Shown here piece by piece: positions 18,566-27,220 of a stretch of DNA of 64,000 bases. Source of the stretch: a virus. The number at the start of each line of letters is the position of its first letter. Position 1 is the first letter of the stretch. Location of the stretch: the IMG/VR virus record IMGVR_UViG_3300005826_000069, positions 1 through 64,000 of that record. One strand, written 5' to 3'. The notes beneath the pieces are model-generated. The model was not told the DNA's origin and searched no databases. It saw only the letters and a program-made list of their open reading frames with translations. The translations under genes and the position numbers were made by a program.

Positions 18566-20900
18566 TGTTCAGTTCCGCTTCGTTTGCTGCCTTGGTGACT
18601 GCAAGGGCATCCAAGCGGTCCTGTTCACGCTGATTGGCTTCGTCTGCTCTCGCCTGATCTGCCTCAAACGCCGCCTGCTTACGCGCCTCCTCGGCCTCGT
18701 ATTCGGCTTGCTTGCGTGCCTGTTCCGCCTCGAACTCCGCCTGCTCCTGATCTGGCCCCTGCTCGTCTGGCGGCATGATCTGCACTGGGGGCACCTGTGC
18801 CGCCAGCTGCGAGATTTGCGCGTCCATTTCTGGCGGCAGCTCTTCCTCCGAGTTCTCGTCGTAGAACTCCAGAGGCGGCAGCACTCCGCCCATTGCCCGA
18901 TTCATTTCGTTCAGATACTTCAGCGCATAGTGCTCCGCAAGGTGCGCCTGCATCGATGGCCCGATCAGCTGCAGCGCCTCCTCGTTGATGCCTTGCATGA
19001 AAGCCATATGGACCGCGATGTGTGCATCGTGATCCTGCTCGGCAAACGCGCGGACTGGCTCACCACGCAGTATCTTCGCGCCTTCGGTAACCGGATCGCA
19101 CCGCTTGGTCTCTCCGCCTTTGAGCACGCCTTCGAAGTCCGGGACACGCAGCGCCCGTAGGAACCTGCGCTCGACCTCGGCCCGGTCATACAAATCTGGG
19201 GCTTCCATGCTGCGCTGTACAAGCGCCTGAGCAATGGCGATACGCTGGGCGCTGGAGAAGATGTTTGGGTCAGAGACTGGCACCACATCCACGCGCCCGT
19301 CGTAGTCCTCACGGAACACGACGTTATCGCCGCCCTCGACCTCGTACGGATACTTGTCTTCGAGGAAATCGTAGTTCAGCTCGGCACGCAGCTTGAACTC
19401 TTCACCCGCAGCACGGTGAAGCCTGCGATGGATGCCAGAGAAGACCTTGCTGCCCTGCTCGATCAGCGCGACCGTGGTGCCGACAGGCCCGGTGTTTGAC
19501 GCTTCCCCGGTCATCGCCTCCGTGGTTGAGCTGAACGACTTGCCTGCATCGACCAGAATCTCGAACAGCTTGGCCAGCGCTTGTGACGGCTCCTTCCATG
19601 ACGGCGTGTAGATGCCGCGCGCAATATCCTCGGCGCTGCCCTTGACGTTCTTGTACACCCCCGGAGAGATGTGGATGTCGCCCTTGGTCAGGCCGATCAC
19701 GTCTTCCGATACGAAGCCGCCCTGCAGGTTCGCAAACGCTGCCGAATCCAGCAGCGCGCGCAACGTACCTGACGAAGACTCCGCTACCGATCCAATGAGA
19801 TGCAGCAGGCCAAATCCGTAGAAGCCAAGCCCCGGAAGATAGCGGTAGTGCGTGAACCAGACGCGCTTGCGACAGCGCTCATCGTCTTCCTTCCAGTTGC
19901 GCCGGATTGACAGGACCTCGCGAGAGTTCTTATCCACTGTCACCACGTACGGCAGCGGGTAATCCTTCTTGAATTTCTTCTGGTCCTTTTCAATCTCCAG
20001 ATCGATATGACATTCGAACAGCGTATAGACGTAATCCTTCTCGCTGGTGGACATCACCCGGTCGTCGGCCTCGTCCTCGTAGACGCGATGATCGTCCTCG
20101 ATGTTCGCCTCGACGTTGACCTTCATCAGCTTCACGTCCCGATAGAACCCGGAACTCTGCAGCTTCTTGATGTCGGTCTCGTTCTTGGTCAGGCGATGGG
20201 TGTACCGGGTCGCGCTGATCAGGTCCGTCGCCGTGTAAGGCACGATGAAGTCTTCAGGCTGCACAAAGCGGCTGACCACCATGCCCTGAACCGGGTCGTA
20301 GTACGACTTCTTGAATGCCGATCCGCCCAGCGGGAGATAGAACAGCATCCTGTCGGTATGCCAGAAATATGACGGGTCTTCTTCCGTCATCTGGTAGTTC
20401 ATGTGGTCAGCGATGCGCTGCCCCTGATCCTCGCGCTGCTGGTCGATCTTGCCGATGATCTTGGTCTTGACCGGGCCATCGGACGGGAACGCCTCCTCGA
20501 TGGCGCGCGCCTGAAACTGGACCACCGCCTCACCGATCAGCGGATAGGTGACTGCACTGGCCCCATCGAACGGCAGGGATTCGAGCGGTCGGTTGCGCAG
20601 GCCAAGCAGTTCCATCGCCTGATCCATGCGCAGCTTCCAGTCCTTGCGGCTGCCGAGATCGATATCTACGTAATCGATGATATCGTTGGCCAGATCGGAC
20701 AGCTCTTTCTGCTCCAAGTCTTCCGCGAGATTCGAGGAGAACTCCTGACTGGCAGAGCGTGAGATGGATGACATGCCCGGCTGGAAGTCCACCACCGCGC
20801 TGTCGCCTCGTTGGATAACCCTCGCGCCGCCGACATCGACCGTCTGGTCCATGATGTCCTGCGGCATCTCGGGTACTCGTGGTGCGTCTTTCAGTGCCAT
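18519..20900 (-). CDS. Portal protein, 793 aa
   Basis: Long portal of the podovirus type. The N-terminal 150 residues have ELSDLANDIIDYVDIDLGSRKDWKLR, a helical clip pattern; the central wing region contains ESLPFDGASAVTYPLIGEAV, HTDRMLFYLPLGGSAFKKSYYDP and FTHYRYLPGLGFYGFGLLH. Motifs like TGEASNTGPVGTTVALIEQG near residue 470 belong to the helical crown/stem seen in portals of this size. The C-terminal 90 residues are a Gln/Glu/Ala coiled coil that could line the capsid interior. It forms the dodecameric DNA entry ring and lies 4 bases after the large terminase gene. Confidence 0.9.
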   Translation of the reverse strand: MALKDAPRVPEMPQDIMDQTVDVGGARVIQRGDSAVVDFQPGMSSISRSASQEFSSNLAEDLEQKELSDLANDIIDYVDIDLGSRKDWKLRMDQAMELLGLRNRPLESLPFDGASAVTYPLIGEAVVQFQARAIEEAFPSDGPVKTKIIGKIDQQREDQGQRIADHMNYQMTEEDPSYFWHTDRMLFYLPLGGSAFKKSYYDPVQGMVVSRFVQPEDFIVPYTATDLISATRYTHRLTKNETDIKKLQSSGFYRDVKLMKVNVEANIEDDHRVYEDEADDRVMSTSEKDYVYTLFECHIDLEIEKDQKKFKKDYPLPYVVTVDKNSREVLSIRRNWKEDDERCRKRVWFTHYRYLPGLGFYGFGLLHLIGSVAESSSGTLRALLDSAAFANLQGGFVSEDVIGLTKGDIHISPGVYKNVKGSAEDIARGIYTPSWKEPSQALAKLFEILVDAGKSFSSTTEAMTGEASNTGPVGTTVALIEQGSKVFSGIHRRLHRAAGEEFKLRAELNYDFLEDKYPYEVEGGDNVVFREDYDGRVDVVPVSDPNIFSSAQRIAIAQALVQRSMEAPDLYDRAEVERRFLRALRVPDFEGVLKGGETKRCDPVTEGAKILRGEPVRAFAEQDHDAHIAVHMAFMQGINEEALQLIGPSMQAHLAEHYALKYLNEMNRAMGGVLPPLEFYDENSEEELPPEMDAQISQLAAQVPPVQIMPPDEQGPDQEQAEFEAEQARKQAEYEAEEARKQAAFEADQARADEANQREQDRLDALAVTKAANEAELNNARAKQKKDSDGTKR

Positions 20901-20904
20901 TTAT

Positions 20905-22551
20905 TCACCCGTATATCGCGCGCTTTTTCTGCTCGGATTCCCACACGCTTCTCAAATAATCAACATCGTCATCGTCGTCGTCCAAGAACTCCGCATTCCA
21001 CTTCCTCCGGAGCCAGAGACACGCCATAGTAACCGTATCTACCAAGTCATCGTTATCCGCCGCCGGAAATTCTGCGCACTGGGTGATGACTTCCTTCGCC
21101 CAGTTGCGGTCCACGTACCAGACGCAGCCGCGCTCAAAGACCAGAGAGGCCGCATTGGCGCGTGCCCACTTCGAGTCCTGAATCCTGACCCGTGCGATGG
21201 GCAGCCGTGAGCGCTTCAGCTCCTGAGCCAGCGCGTGTCCGGACGATTTCTTCTCGATCAGAATCTTGTCTGGCTTCCACTTGTCATTGGAATCCAGCGC
21301 CTCTTTGCGCAGATCGGGGTACTGCATCCGCTCGTTCATGCGCTCCAGCAGGATCAGGCATAGGCGCTTCTGTCCAATGTACCGCGCTGACCATGGCTGG
21401 GTCGTGTTCACTTCCTCTTCCCACTCGAATACGCCCCACGTCGTGCGCGCGGAGAAGTCGTTCTCCTCCTCCTCCTCGTATGCAGTGTCATACGACTGGA
21501 TGATTGCGACACACGGCGGCAGCTCCGAGTCTTCCCACTTGCGCCAGTGCTCGGCCTTGATGATATTGCCGCCCTCAATGGACGGGTTCTGCTGAATCTG
21601 CGCAGCGAAGGCCCTGTCCGTCAGCAGGCTGGAGAGCTTCGACATCGATTGCTCATCGAAGCGTCCCTTGTTCAGCAGCTCTCCCTCTTGAGTCCGGGGG
21701 TCCTCGAATATCTTGTCGCCCTTCTTCAGCAGCGGCACGTCAGGGCCGATGTAGCGCCCCCGCTCGCTATACAGATCGTCAGGTCGCTGCACTGAGTCCT
21801 TCTTCGCGAAGGTCATGCATTTCTTCGCCGGGATGTAGTACCCCGGCAGGTTCAGATGAATGACCGACTTGTCCTCAAGCCAGTAGCCGGGAAGGTCCCT
21901 ATGGTGTCCTCTCTGGGCGATGACCACGCGACCGCAGCGCTTTGGATTATTGGCGCGAGTGGACATGACATCGCGCCACCACGAGATCACGCCCTCTCTG
22001 GTCGTGTCTGAGTTGATCTCGTTCATGTTGTGCGCGTCATCGACCACGAGGCGGTCACCGCCCTCACCCGTCGCTGTACCGCCGACAGAGGTCGCCAGAC
22101 GGTAACCATTATGGTTGTTCTCGAAGCGCCCCTTCTGGTTCTGGTCTGAAGTGATATGGAACCGCTGGCCGAATCGTGCCTGATACCACGGTGACAGGAT
22201 CAGGCGACGACATTTCACGGAGTCGCGCAAGGTCAGCGGCGCGGCATAGGTCGCGAACATCCACTGGCTTGATGGCATCCACGTCCATTCCCATGCAGGC
22301 CAGAACACGGCGCAGGTCAACGACTTGGTGTGCCGGGGAGGGATGTTGATCACCAGATCATCGATGTCGCCCAGAGAGACGTACATCAGGTGCTCGGCAA
22401 TCGCATCGATGTGCCAGTTGGGCGCGTACTCTTTCCCCGGCTCCACGACGTGCCACGCGCCAGCGATGAACTGCCGGAAGTCCCGCGTCATGATCTCCGC
22501 ATCGACCGTGATGTAGTCGGAGTATTCTGCGCTTTTGGCGACGGCTACCAT
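20905..22551 (-). CDS. terL: Terminase large subunit, 548 aa
   Basis: ATP-driven DNA packaging motor with nuclease. Residues 69-77 (NIPPRHTKS) form the deviant P-loop typical of large terminases; 168-174 (LVVDDAH) form Walker B. The nuclease domain shows SYDTAYEEEEENDFSA near residue 355, DKILIEKKSSG near 450 and DDLVDTVTMA near 515, giving acidic residues at the usual RNase H-like positions. Full family length. The gene directly follows a block of tail-type genes, with a TAATG overlap, and precedes the portal gene. Its small-subunit partner is about 15 kb away at 37.5-38.2 kb. Confidence 0.95.
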   Translation of the reverse strand: MVAVAKSAEYSDYITVDAEIMTRDFRQFIAGAWHVVEPGKEYAPNWHIDAIAEHLMYVSLGDIDDLVINIPPRHTKSLTCAVFWPAWEWTWMPSSQWMFATYAAPLTLRDSVKCRRLILSPWYQARFGQRFHITSDQNQKGRFENNHNGYRLATSVGGTATGEGGDRLVVDDAHNMNEINSDTTREGVISWWRDVMSTRANNPKRCGRVVIAQRGHHRDLPGYWLEDKSVIHLNLPGYYIPAKKCMTFAKKDSVQRPDDLYSERGRYIGPDVPLLKKGDKIFEDPRTQEGELLNKGRFDEQSMSKLSSLLTDRAFAAQIQQNPSIEGGNIIKAEHWRKWEDSELPPCVAIIQSYDTAYEEEEENDFSARTTWGVFEWEEEVNTTQPWSARYIGQKRLCLILLERMNERMQYPDLRKEALDSNDKWKPDKILIEKKSSGHALAQELKRSRLPIARVRIQDSKWARANAASLVFERGCVWYVDRNWAKEVITQCAEFPAADNDDLVDTVTMACLWLRRKWNAEFLDDDDDDVDYLRSVWESEQKKRAIYG

Positions 22552-23936
22552 TACAGGTCCTTCGTCCCGAGGAAGAAGCCCTTGGTCAGCAGGGTCGAGG
22601 GCTGCAACAGGCCGCTCGTGTCCACCACTGTGGTTCCGGTCGCGTTGTTGGTCAGCTTGCCCTCACCGTATAGAACGATGGTTCCGTCCGTCACAGTGCT
22701 GTCGATAATGATCTGCCCACCATCCAGCTCAACGGAAACGTCGTCGGCACCAGTCTTGTTGATGATCTGGATGCCGCCCGAATAGTTGCGCATGATCAGG
22801 CTGCGACCTGACCCGTTGTAATCGATGATCGGTGTTGATGTCCCGGCCACGCCAGACCAGCAATCCAAAAAGTTGATATCACTGGTGCCGGACAGGGTAA
22901 TCGTTCCGGCCTCAATCAGGCACTGATAGAGCGTTCCTGAGACCATGTTGAGCGGCGGCAGGATATGCGCTGACCGCACCTCTACCTCGCCATCCAGAGT
23001 TCCCGTCAGGCCGCACTCCGTAAACCTGCAGTTTGTGACATCCGCCCCCGGATTGAGTGTTACCGTGGTCGTGCCGGGGTCCTGCCCGATGATGGTGAAT
23101 CCGGGCGCGTCATCGCCCGTGTCGAATGTGACATCACCCAGAATCTGGATCGTGGTGAAGCCTAGCGCATTCGCTACCGCCACGCAGTCCGGGATGTTGT
23201 TCAGCGGAGCCTGTGGCGTACCGTTCGGATACGAGACTCCGGAATTGCCGCTGCTTGCCTGATACCACACCTTGTTCTGGTAACTGGCATACCTGATCTC
23301 TGTCAGCTCCTGCAGTGTCGCGGATGACGATGTAGTCTGGATAACCTGCGTGAATGCCGTCGGCAGGATCGCGTTTGTCAGCGCACCCAGCTCATCGAAT
23401 CCGACGAGGTTGCCGCCGGTTGATGTGCATTGGATGGTCGGCATGACCTTATAGGCATCCGCGATATCGTATTGATTGTCCGTGCCATTCGTTGGCACCT
23501 TCGTGATCAGCTCGGTCTCTGACACTACCTCGGTCACATCTGACGAAGAGCCATCAGTGTTATTGATAACGGTATCGCCCCGCATCACTCCGTTCGTGAT
23601 GAAGGTCGCCGCCGCATCGATCAGGCTGATCTCGTTGTTGACGGGTGCCGAGCTTCCGGTAGTCACAGTGCCGGTCTGGGCAGGCGTATAGCGCGCCTCG
23701 AATGCGAGCTTCAGGTTGAGCTGGCTGACAGTGATGCCGACGAAAACACCGCCACCCAGAGGCTGCTTGCCCGACGCATCAATCAGGTATGGGAATGACA
23801 TTGCCTGAAACGAGGATTCAATCGTTCTGATCGTGTCCACGTAATCCTGCATGGTGACCTCTACGGACGGCGCTGCAACCGTCGCCACGCGCGGTGAGCG
23901 CGAGAAGTCTACGGTGATGTCATTGCGTACGGCCAT
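22551..23936 (-). CDS. Beta-helix-like virion / tail protein, 461 aa
   Basis: Residues 1-90 look like a globular attachment domain (VTMQDYVDTIRTIESSF). Residues 105-165 carry a module SLIDAAATFITNGV...GDTVIN...ADAYKV that reappears in the 841-aa protein nearby. From residue 250 on, repeated short strands (GEVEVRSAHI, GTITLSGTSDINFLD, GRSLIMRNYSGGIQI) suggest a right-handed beta-helix, as in receptor-binding or glycan-degrading tail proteins. No catalytic motif found. Confidence 0.7.
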   Translation of the reverse strand: MAVRNDITVDFSRSPRVATVAAPSVEVTMQDYVDTIRTIESSFQAMSFPYLIDASGKQPLGGGVFVGITVSQLNLKLAFEARYTPAQTGTVTTGSSAPVNNEISLIDAAATFITNGVMRGDTVINNTDGSSSDVTEVVSETELITKVPTNGTDNQYDIADAYKVMPTIQCTSTGGNLVGFDELGALTNAILPTAFTQVIQTTSSSATLQELTEIRYASYQNKVWYQASSGNSGVSYPNGTPQAPLNNIPDCVAVANALGFTTIQILGDVTFDTGDDAPGFTIIGQDPGTTTVTLNPGADVTNCRFTECGLTGTLDGEVEVRSAHILPPLNMVSGTLYQCLIEAGTITLSGTSDINFLDCWSGVAGTSTPIIDYNGSGRSLIMRNYSGGIQIINKTGADDVSVELDGGQIIIDSTVTDGTIVLYGEGKLTNNATGTTVVDTSGLLQPSTLLTKGFFLGTKDL

Positions 23937-24511
23937 CAGCTGCCTTCAGCTTTCGCCGCCAGCTTGCCTAGCTCAACATCCCGCTCCTTCACTCTGGAGA
24001 CCAATACCTGCAGCTCGTTGATCGATGCGTGCTCAGTCGCGATTACCTTCTCGCAGCGCAGAATCGCCTCCTTGCACTGGGCGATCTGTTGCTCCATGGC
24101 CGCCACGTCATACGGAGGGAACCGCCGCTTTATGCTTTTGATCAGCTCCTGCTTGGCTTCGTAGCCGATGCCGTCGTCCGCTTTGATCCGCGCCATCTCC
24201 TCGTCACGGTGCTTGCACATGGAGATATGGCCCCGGTACTCACCGATCATCTGGTTCTGTTCGTCACGGGTATTGCTGACCTTCTCGATGTTGCCACGGC
24301 ATTCCCTGATTCTGGCCAGCAGGTAGTCGAGCCTGTGCTTCGGATACCTGCGGCAAATATCTTCGATCCTGTTCTTGCGCTCGGTTTCGATGGATACCGG
24401 AAGCTCCAGCTTCGCTCGCGCTCCCTCTGCAATAGGCAGGTCCTCGATCCTGCGCCCAGCCAGACGTATGGATTCGATTCCCATCTGGCCCACGTTGCTA
24501 TGGTCTTTCAT
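23936..24511 (-). CDS. Coiled-coil virion-region protein, 191 aa
   Basis: Almost entirely charged helix with heptads; pattern such as IEKVSNTRDEQNQMIGEYRGH and AKQELIKSIKRRF. Four Cys are scattered (ICRRY, IRECRG, MCKHRD, AQCKEA). It overlaps its downstream neighbour by one base. Role unknown; could be an assembly chaperone or a virion scaffold for the fibres encoded on both sides. Confidence 0.65.
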   Translation of the reverse strand: MKDHSNVGQMGIESIRLAGRRIEDLPIAEGARAKLELPVSIETERKNRIEDICRRYPKHRLDYLLARIRECRGNIEKVSNTRDEQNQMIGEYRGHISMCKHRDEEMARIKADDGIGYEAKQELIKSIKRRFPPYDVAAMEQQIAQCKEAILRCEKVIATEHASINELQVLVSRVKERDVELGKLAAKAEGS

Positions 24512-24711
24512 TCCCCTAACCTCTCGATGTCGTCAGCAATAGCATTCAGCCTTGCCCTGCCCTTAGCGAACCATCTCTGCACAGCATCTCTCACGGCCTG
24601 CGGTGCCCCTTCGGTGTCGCAGACGGTGAGCATTCCGCGCTCACCGCCTGCGTACCATTTTCTTAATCTCTCAGCGAGATCAGACGGCGATTGTGTCTGG
24701 CTGTCTGACAA
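24508..24711 (-). CDS. Small helical protein, 67 aa
   Basis: Helical with RKWYAGGERG and a C-terminal RLNAIADDIERLGE. The only upstream start in frame is a TTG that overlaps the end of the 841-aa gene by 32 bases. Overlap of 4 bases with the coiled-coil gene supports translation, but the exact start is uncertain. Confidence 0.45.
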   Translation of the reverse strand: MSDSQTQSPSDLAERLRKWYAGGERGMLTVCDTEGAPQAVRDAVQRWFAKGRARLNAIADDIERLGE

Positions 24712-27205
24712 CGGTCACAGTCGCCCCTGAATCACCTACGGTCTGGTTCTGCGTGAATGGCAGGATCACCTTGCCCTGACGGACATTGATCACCGTACCG
24801 AACGGGCTGGATACCGTCTTCACGAATGTGTTCGACTCTGAGGTCGCATCCGCTTCCAGATCGAGGATCAGGTCGTAGATGTTGTCGTTCACGGTGTACG
24901 CCTGAATCGTCTCGTTGATGTTGTAAGCATCGCCAGAAGCAATCAGGTCTGCGCCGTAGAGATGGAACATCGTGATCGACGTTTCAGAATCAACGCTCAC
25001 CACCTCGTAGGTGCCAGTGTTGGTCGTGTCCTGAATCAGCATCCCAACCTCAACACCCTCCGTCACGAACGATGCGGTGCTGTCCACCAGTGTGGTGCTG
25101 TTCGTTCCTGCCGTGGCGGTTGATGCCGTGATATCCACCAGCGTGAACACCCCAGTAGACGTGTTCCTGCTTGCATACACGTACTTGTGCTCCTGCTGCA
25201 GGGTCGTCTCTACTACTCGCAGATAGCCTGCCTGCGCGACCTCACTGTCAATCGTACCGGCGACGGTGATCGACTTGGCTGAGGCCGCTGTCGCGGTCAT
25301 ACCGCCGAACTGATCCTTGTCGATAACACCCGCCACACCAGTATCGCGTGCCACCAGCACGCGGTCTCCCGCAACCGTATTCGCTACGGTAAAGGTGACG
25401 GTGTTCGGGCTGGTCCGCAGCACGCCGTTGTCGTCGGTCAGGGTGTATGCCTGAGTGTCGGTATCCGCCTGCCCGGTGAACAACACGCCTCTGGCTCCGA
25501 AAATCTGCGAGCCGGTGAAGGTGCCGAACGGAGATGCTTTCGGAGACGTGAAGAAGTCCGGCGCGCCCATGACCGTCACGGTGTCCAGCGCCTCGTCTCT
25601 CAGCACGTCGTTGTCCGCAAGCGTTGCCAGCGAGGTCTGCTGATCCGTCAGCATCACATACGTATCGGTCGTGTTGACCGAGATCACCCGTGAGGAGTAA
25701 TTCGGCTTGGCCGAGATATCGACATCATCACCCTCGGTGAACGTGCCGACCGCGCCGTCATACTGCACCTGAGCATCGAGACCGCGATACGTTTCACCCG
25801 GTACGTTCACCCCGGCACCGAACAGGTCAGAGGTCGTCGCGCCACGCCGAGTGATGAACTTCATCCGCTCATAAACTTTGGCGATGACCACACCATTGCC
25901 TCCCGGCCCCTGTGCATCCACGGTGATCGAGTAAGGCTCTAGCGTACCGTCACCGTCGTGATCTGCCGTGGTTGTGCCGAAGGCGACAGTCACCGTGCCG
26001 CCCTCTCCCGCCGTGGTGTCCGTCGGGCCGCCGGGGTTCACAATCGGAGCGCCTGCCGTGCAGGTCGCATCTCCGACTCCTGCCGCCACGTAGTCGTATT
26101 CCTTGATGGCATCCGATGCTACGAAATCGGTCAGGTCTCCCACGAGGTAATACTCGATGACCGGGGCACCTGTCGTGCCACCCACCGCCGTGATTACACC
26201 CTTCTTGGTGGCAGTCGCCCATGTCGCACCAACGAAGATCGCATTGCCCACGTTAAACGTGTTCGAGCCAGCCGAACCAGTGAGCTGCCTGTATCCGGTC
26301 GTGTTGTTGATGTCTGGCGCAGAGGCCAGCGGCAGCGCCGAGAATCCACCTGCCGCCACGTTCAGGCGGAAGTTGTCATACAGCGACGTGTACCGGCGCG
26401 CGAAGACCTCAAGGTCACCATCGGCTACCTGTGTGCCCTGATACTGGGTTCGCACCAGAACCGAAATGATGCCCAGTGAAGCGGTTGGATCGGTCGCCCA
26501 CCACTGGAACCCGCCCGTTGAGCTGGTCAGCTTGAAGCGATCCTGCACCACATAGACCTCAGTTGCCGTCGGAACGCTACCGATGGCCTGAATGGCCGTG
26601 TACTGCGTCGTACCTGCTACACCTGCCGTACTGGAGGTCGATGCGCCGGTTCCGCCGTCAGCGGTCACTGAGAGCGCCCCGGTGCCATCAAAGACATCTC
26701 CCGTGCTGGGAGTCGAATCGTCTGGCCTGATCCATGCAATCAGCGAGCCATCTGGCGCGACCTCGAAGTCAAGTAGCGTGCCGCTGTCCGTCGTGTCCGC
26801 CTGAATCACCTGCCTGCCAATATCGCCAGTCACGAAGTTCGTGCCGCCGGTATATCCGACCGCGATCACTCCGTTGCCATTGCTGTCCGGAGATGCCGTC
26901 AGGCTCCAGTTCGCCGTGATCGTGCCTTCCTTCAGGTACTCGGTTGACGAACGCGGGATGAAATACTTGTTCTCCATCGTGTATGCGTTCGGAGTCGTGG
27001 GAAGCATGGGATTGGTGAAGCCCATGGCCTGAAACGCATCTGCTTCATCAGCTACCGCCGAGTAAAGCGCGTTCGTGGTGTAGATCGTGTCCGATGCGCC
27101 TGCTGTTCTCCTGACCATTCTCATGCCAGCGACAGCGTTCGATCCCACCGTTTCGTCGTCGAAGAGGATTTCGAAGTCCCCGCCGAGGATGGTAATGGTC
27201 GTCAT
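24680..27205 (-). CDS. Large beta-structured virion protein, 841 aa
   Basis: Thr/Ser/Gly/Asp-rich with few helices. N-terminus (ILGGDFEILFDDETVG) is followed by successive beta modules; around residues 735-800 is the module TLVDSTASFVTEGVEVG...GDAYNI, homologous to one in the 461-aa protein. Sequences like NGNGVIAVGYTGGTNF and VAGTTQYTAIQAIG suggest tandem Ig-like or jelly-roll folds. Probably an extended tail appendage or a capsid-surface fibre. AGGAGA precedes the ATG. Confidence 0.65.
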   Translation of the reverse strand: MTTITILGGDFEILFDDETVGSNAVAGMRMVRRTAGASDTIYTTNALYSAVADEADAFQAMGFTNPMLPTTPNAYTMENKYFIPRSSTEYLKEGTITANWSLTASPDSNGNGVIAVGYTGGTNFVTGDIGRQVIQADTTDSGTLLDFEVAPDGSLIAWIRPDDSTPSTGDVFDGTGALSVTADGGTGASTSSTAGVAGTTQYTAIQAIGSVPTATEVYVVQDRFKLTSSTGGFQWWATDPTASLGIISVLVRTQYQGTQVADGDLEVFARRYTSLYDNFRLNVAAGGFSALPLASAPDINNTTGYRQLTGSAGSNTFNVGNAIFVGATWATATKKGVITAVGGTTGAPVIEYYLVGDLTDFVASDAIKEYDYVAAGVGDATCTAGAPIVNPGGPTDTTAGEGGTVTVAFGTTTADHDGDGTLEPYSITVDAQGPGGNGVVIAKVYERMKFITRRGATTSDLFGAGVNVPGETYRGLDAQVQYDGAVGTFTEGDDVDISAKPNYSSRVISVNTTDTYVMLTDQQTSLATLADNDVLRDEALDTVTVMGAPDFFTSPKASPFGTFTGSQIFGARGVLFTGQADTDTQAYTLTDDNGVLRTSPNTVTFTVANTVAGDRVLVARDTGVAGVIDKDQFGGMTATAASAKSITVAGTIDSEVAQAGYLRVVETTLQQEHKYVYASRNTSTGVFTLVDITASTATAGTNSTTLVDSTASFVTEGVEVGMLIQDTTNTGTYEVVSVDSETSITMFHLYGADLIASGDAYNINETIQAYTVNDNIYDLILDLEADATSESNTFVKTVSSPFGTVINVRQGKVILPFTQNQTVGDSGATVTVVRQPDTIAV

Positions 27206-27220
27206 ACTTGTCTCCTGATC

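Noticed and set aside
18420-19160. A 246-aa plus-strand frame opposite the portal end
   Set aside because: Leu/Arg-rich shadow of the Gln/Glu/Ala coiled coil; no start signals.
24508-27205. Frameshifted tail-assembly chaperone pair
   Set aside because: No slippery heptamer seen at the overlap, and no tape-measure gene follows.
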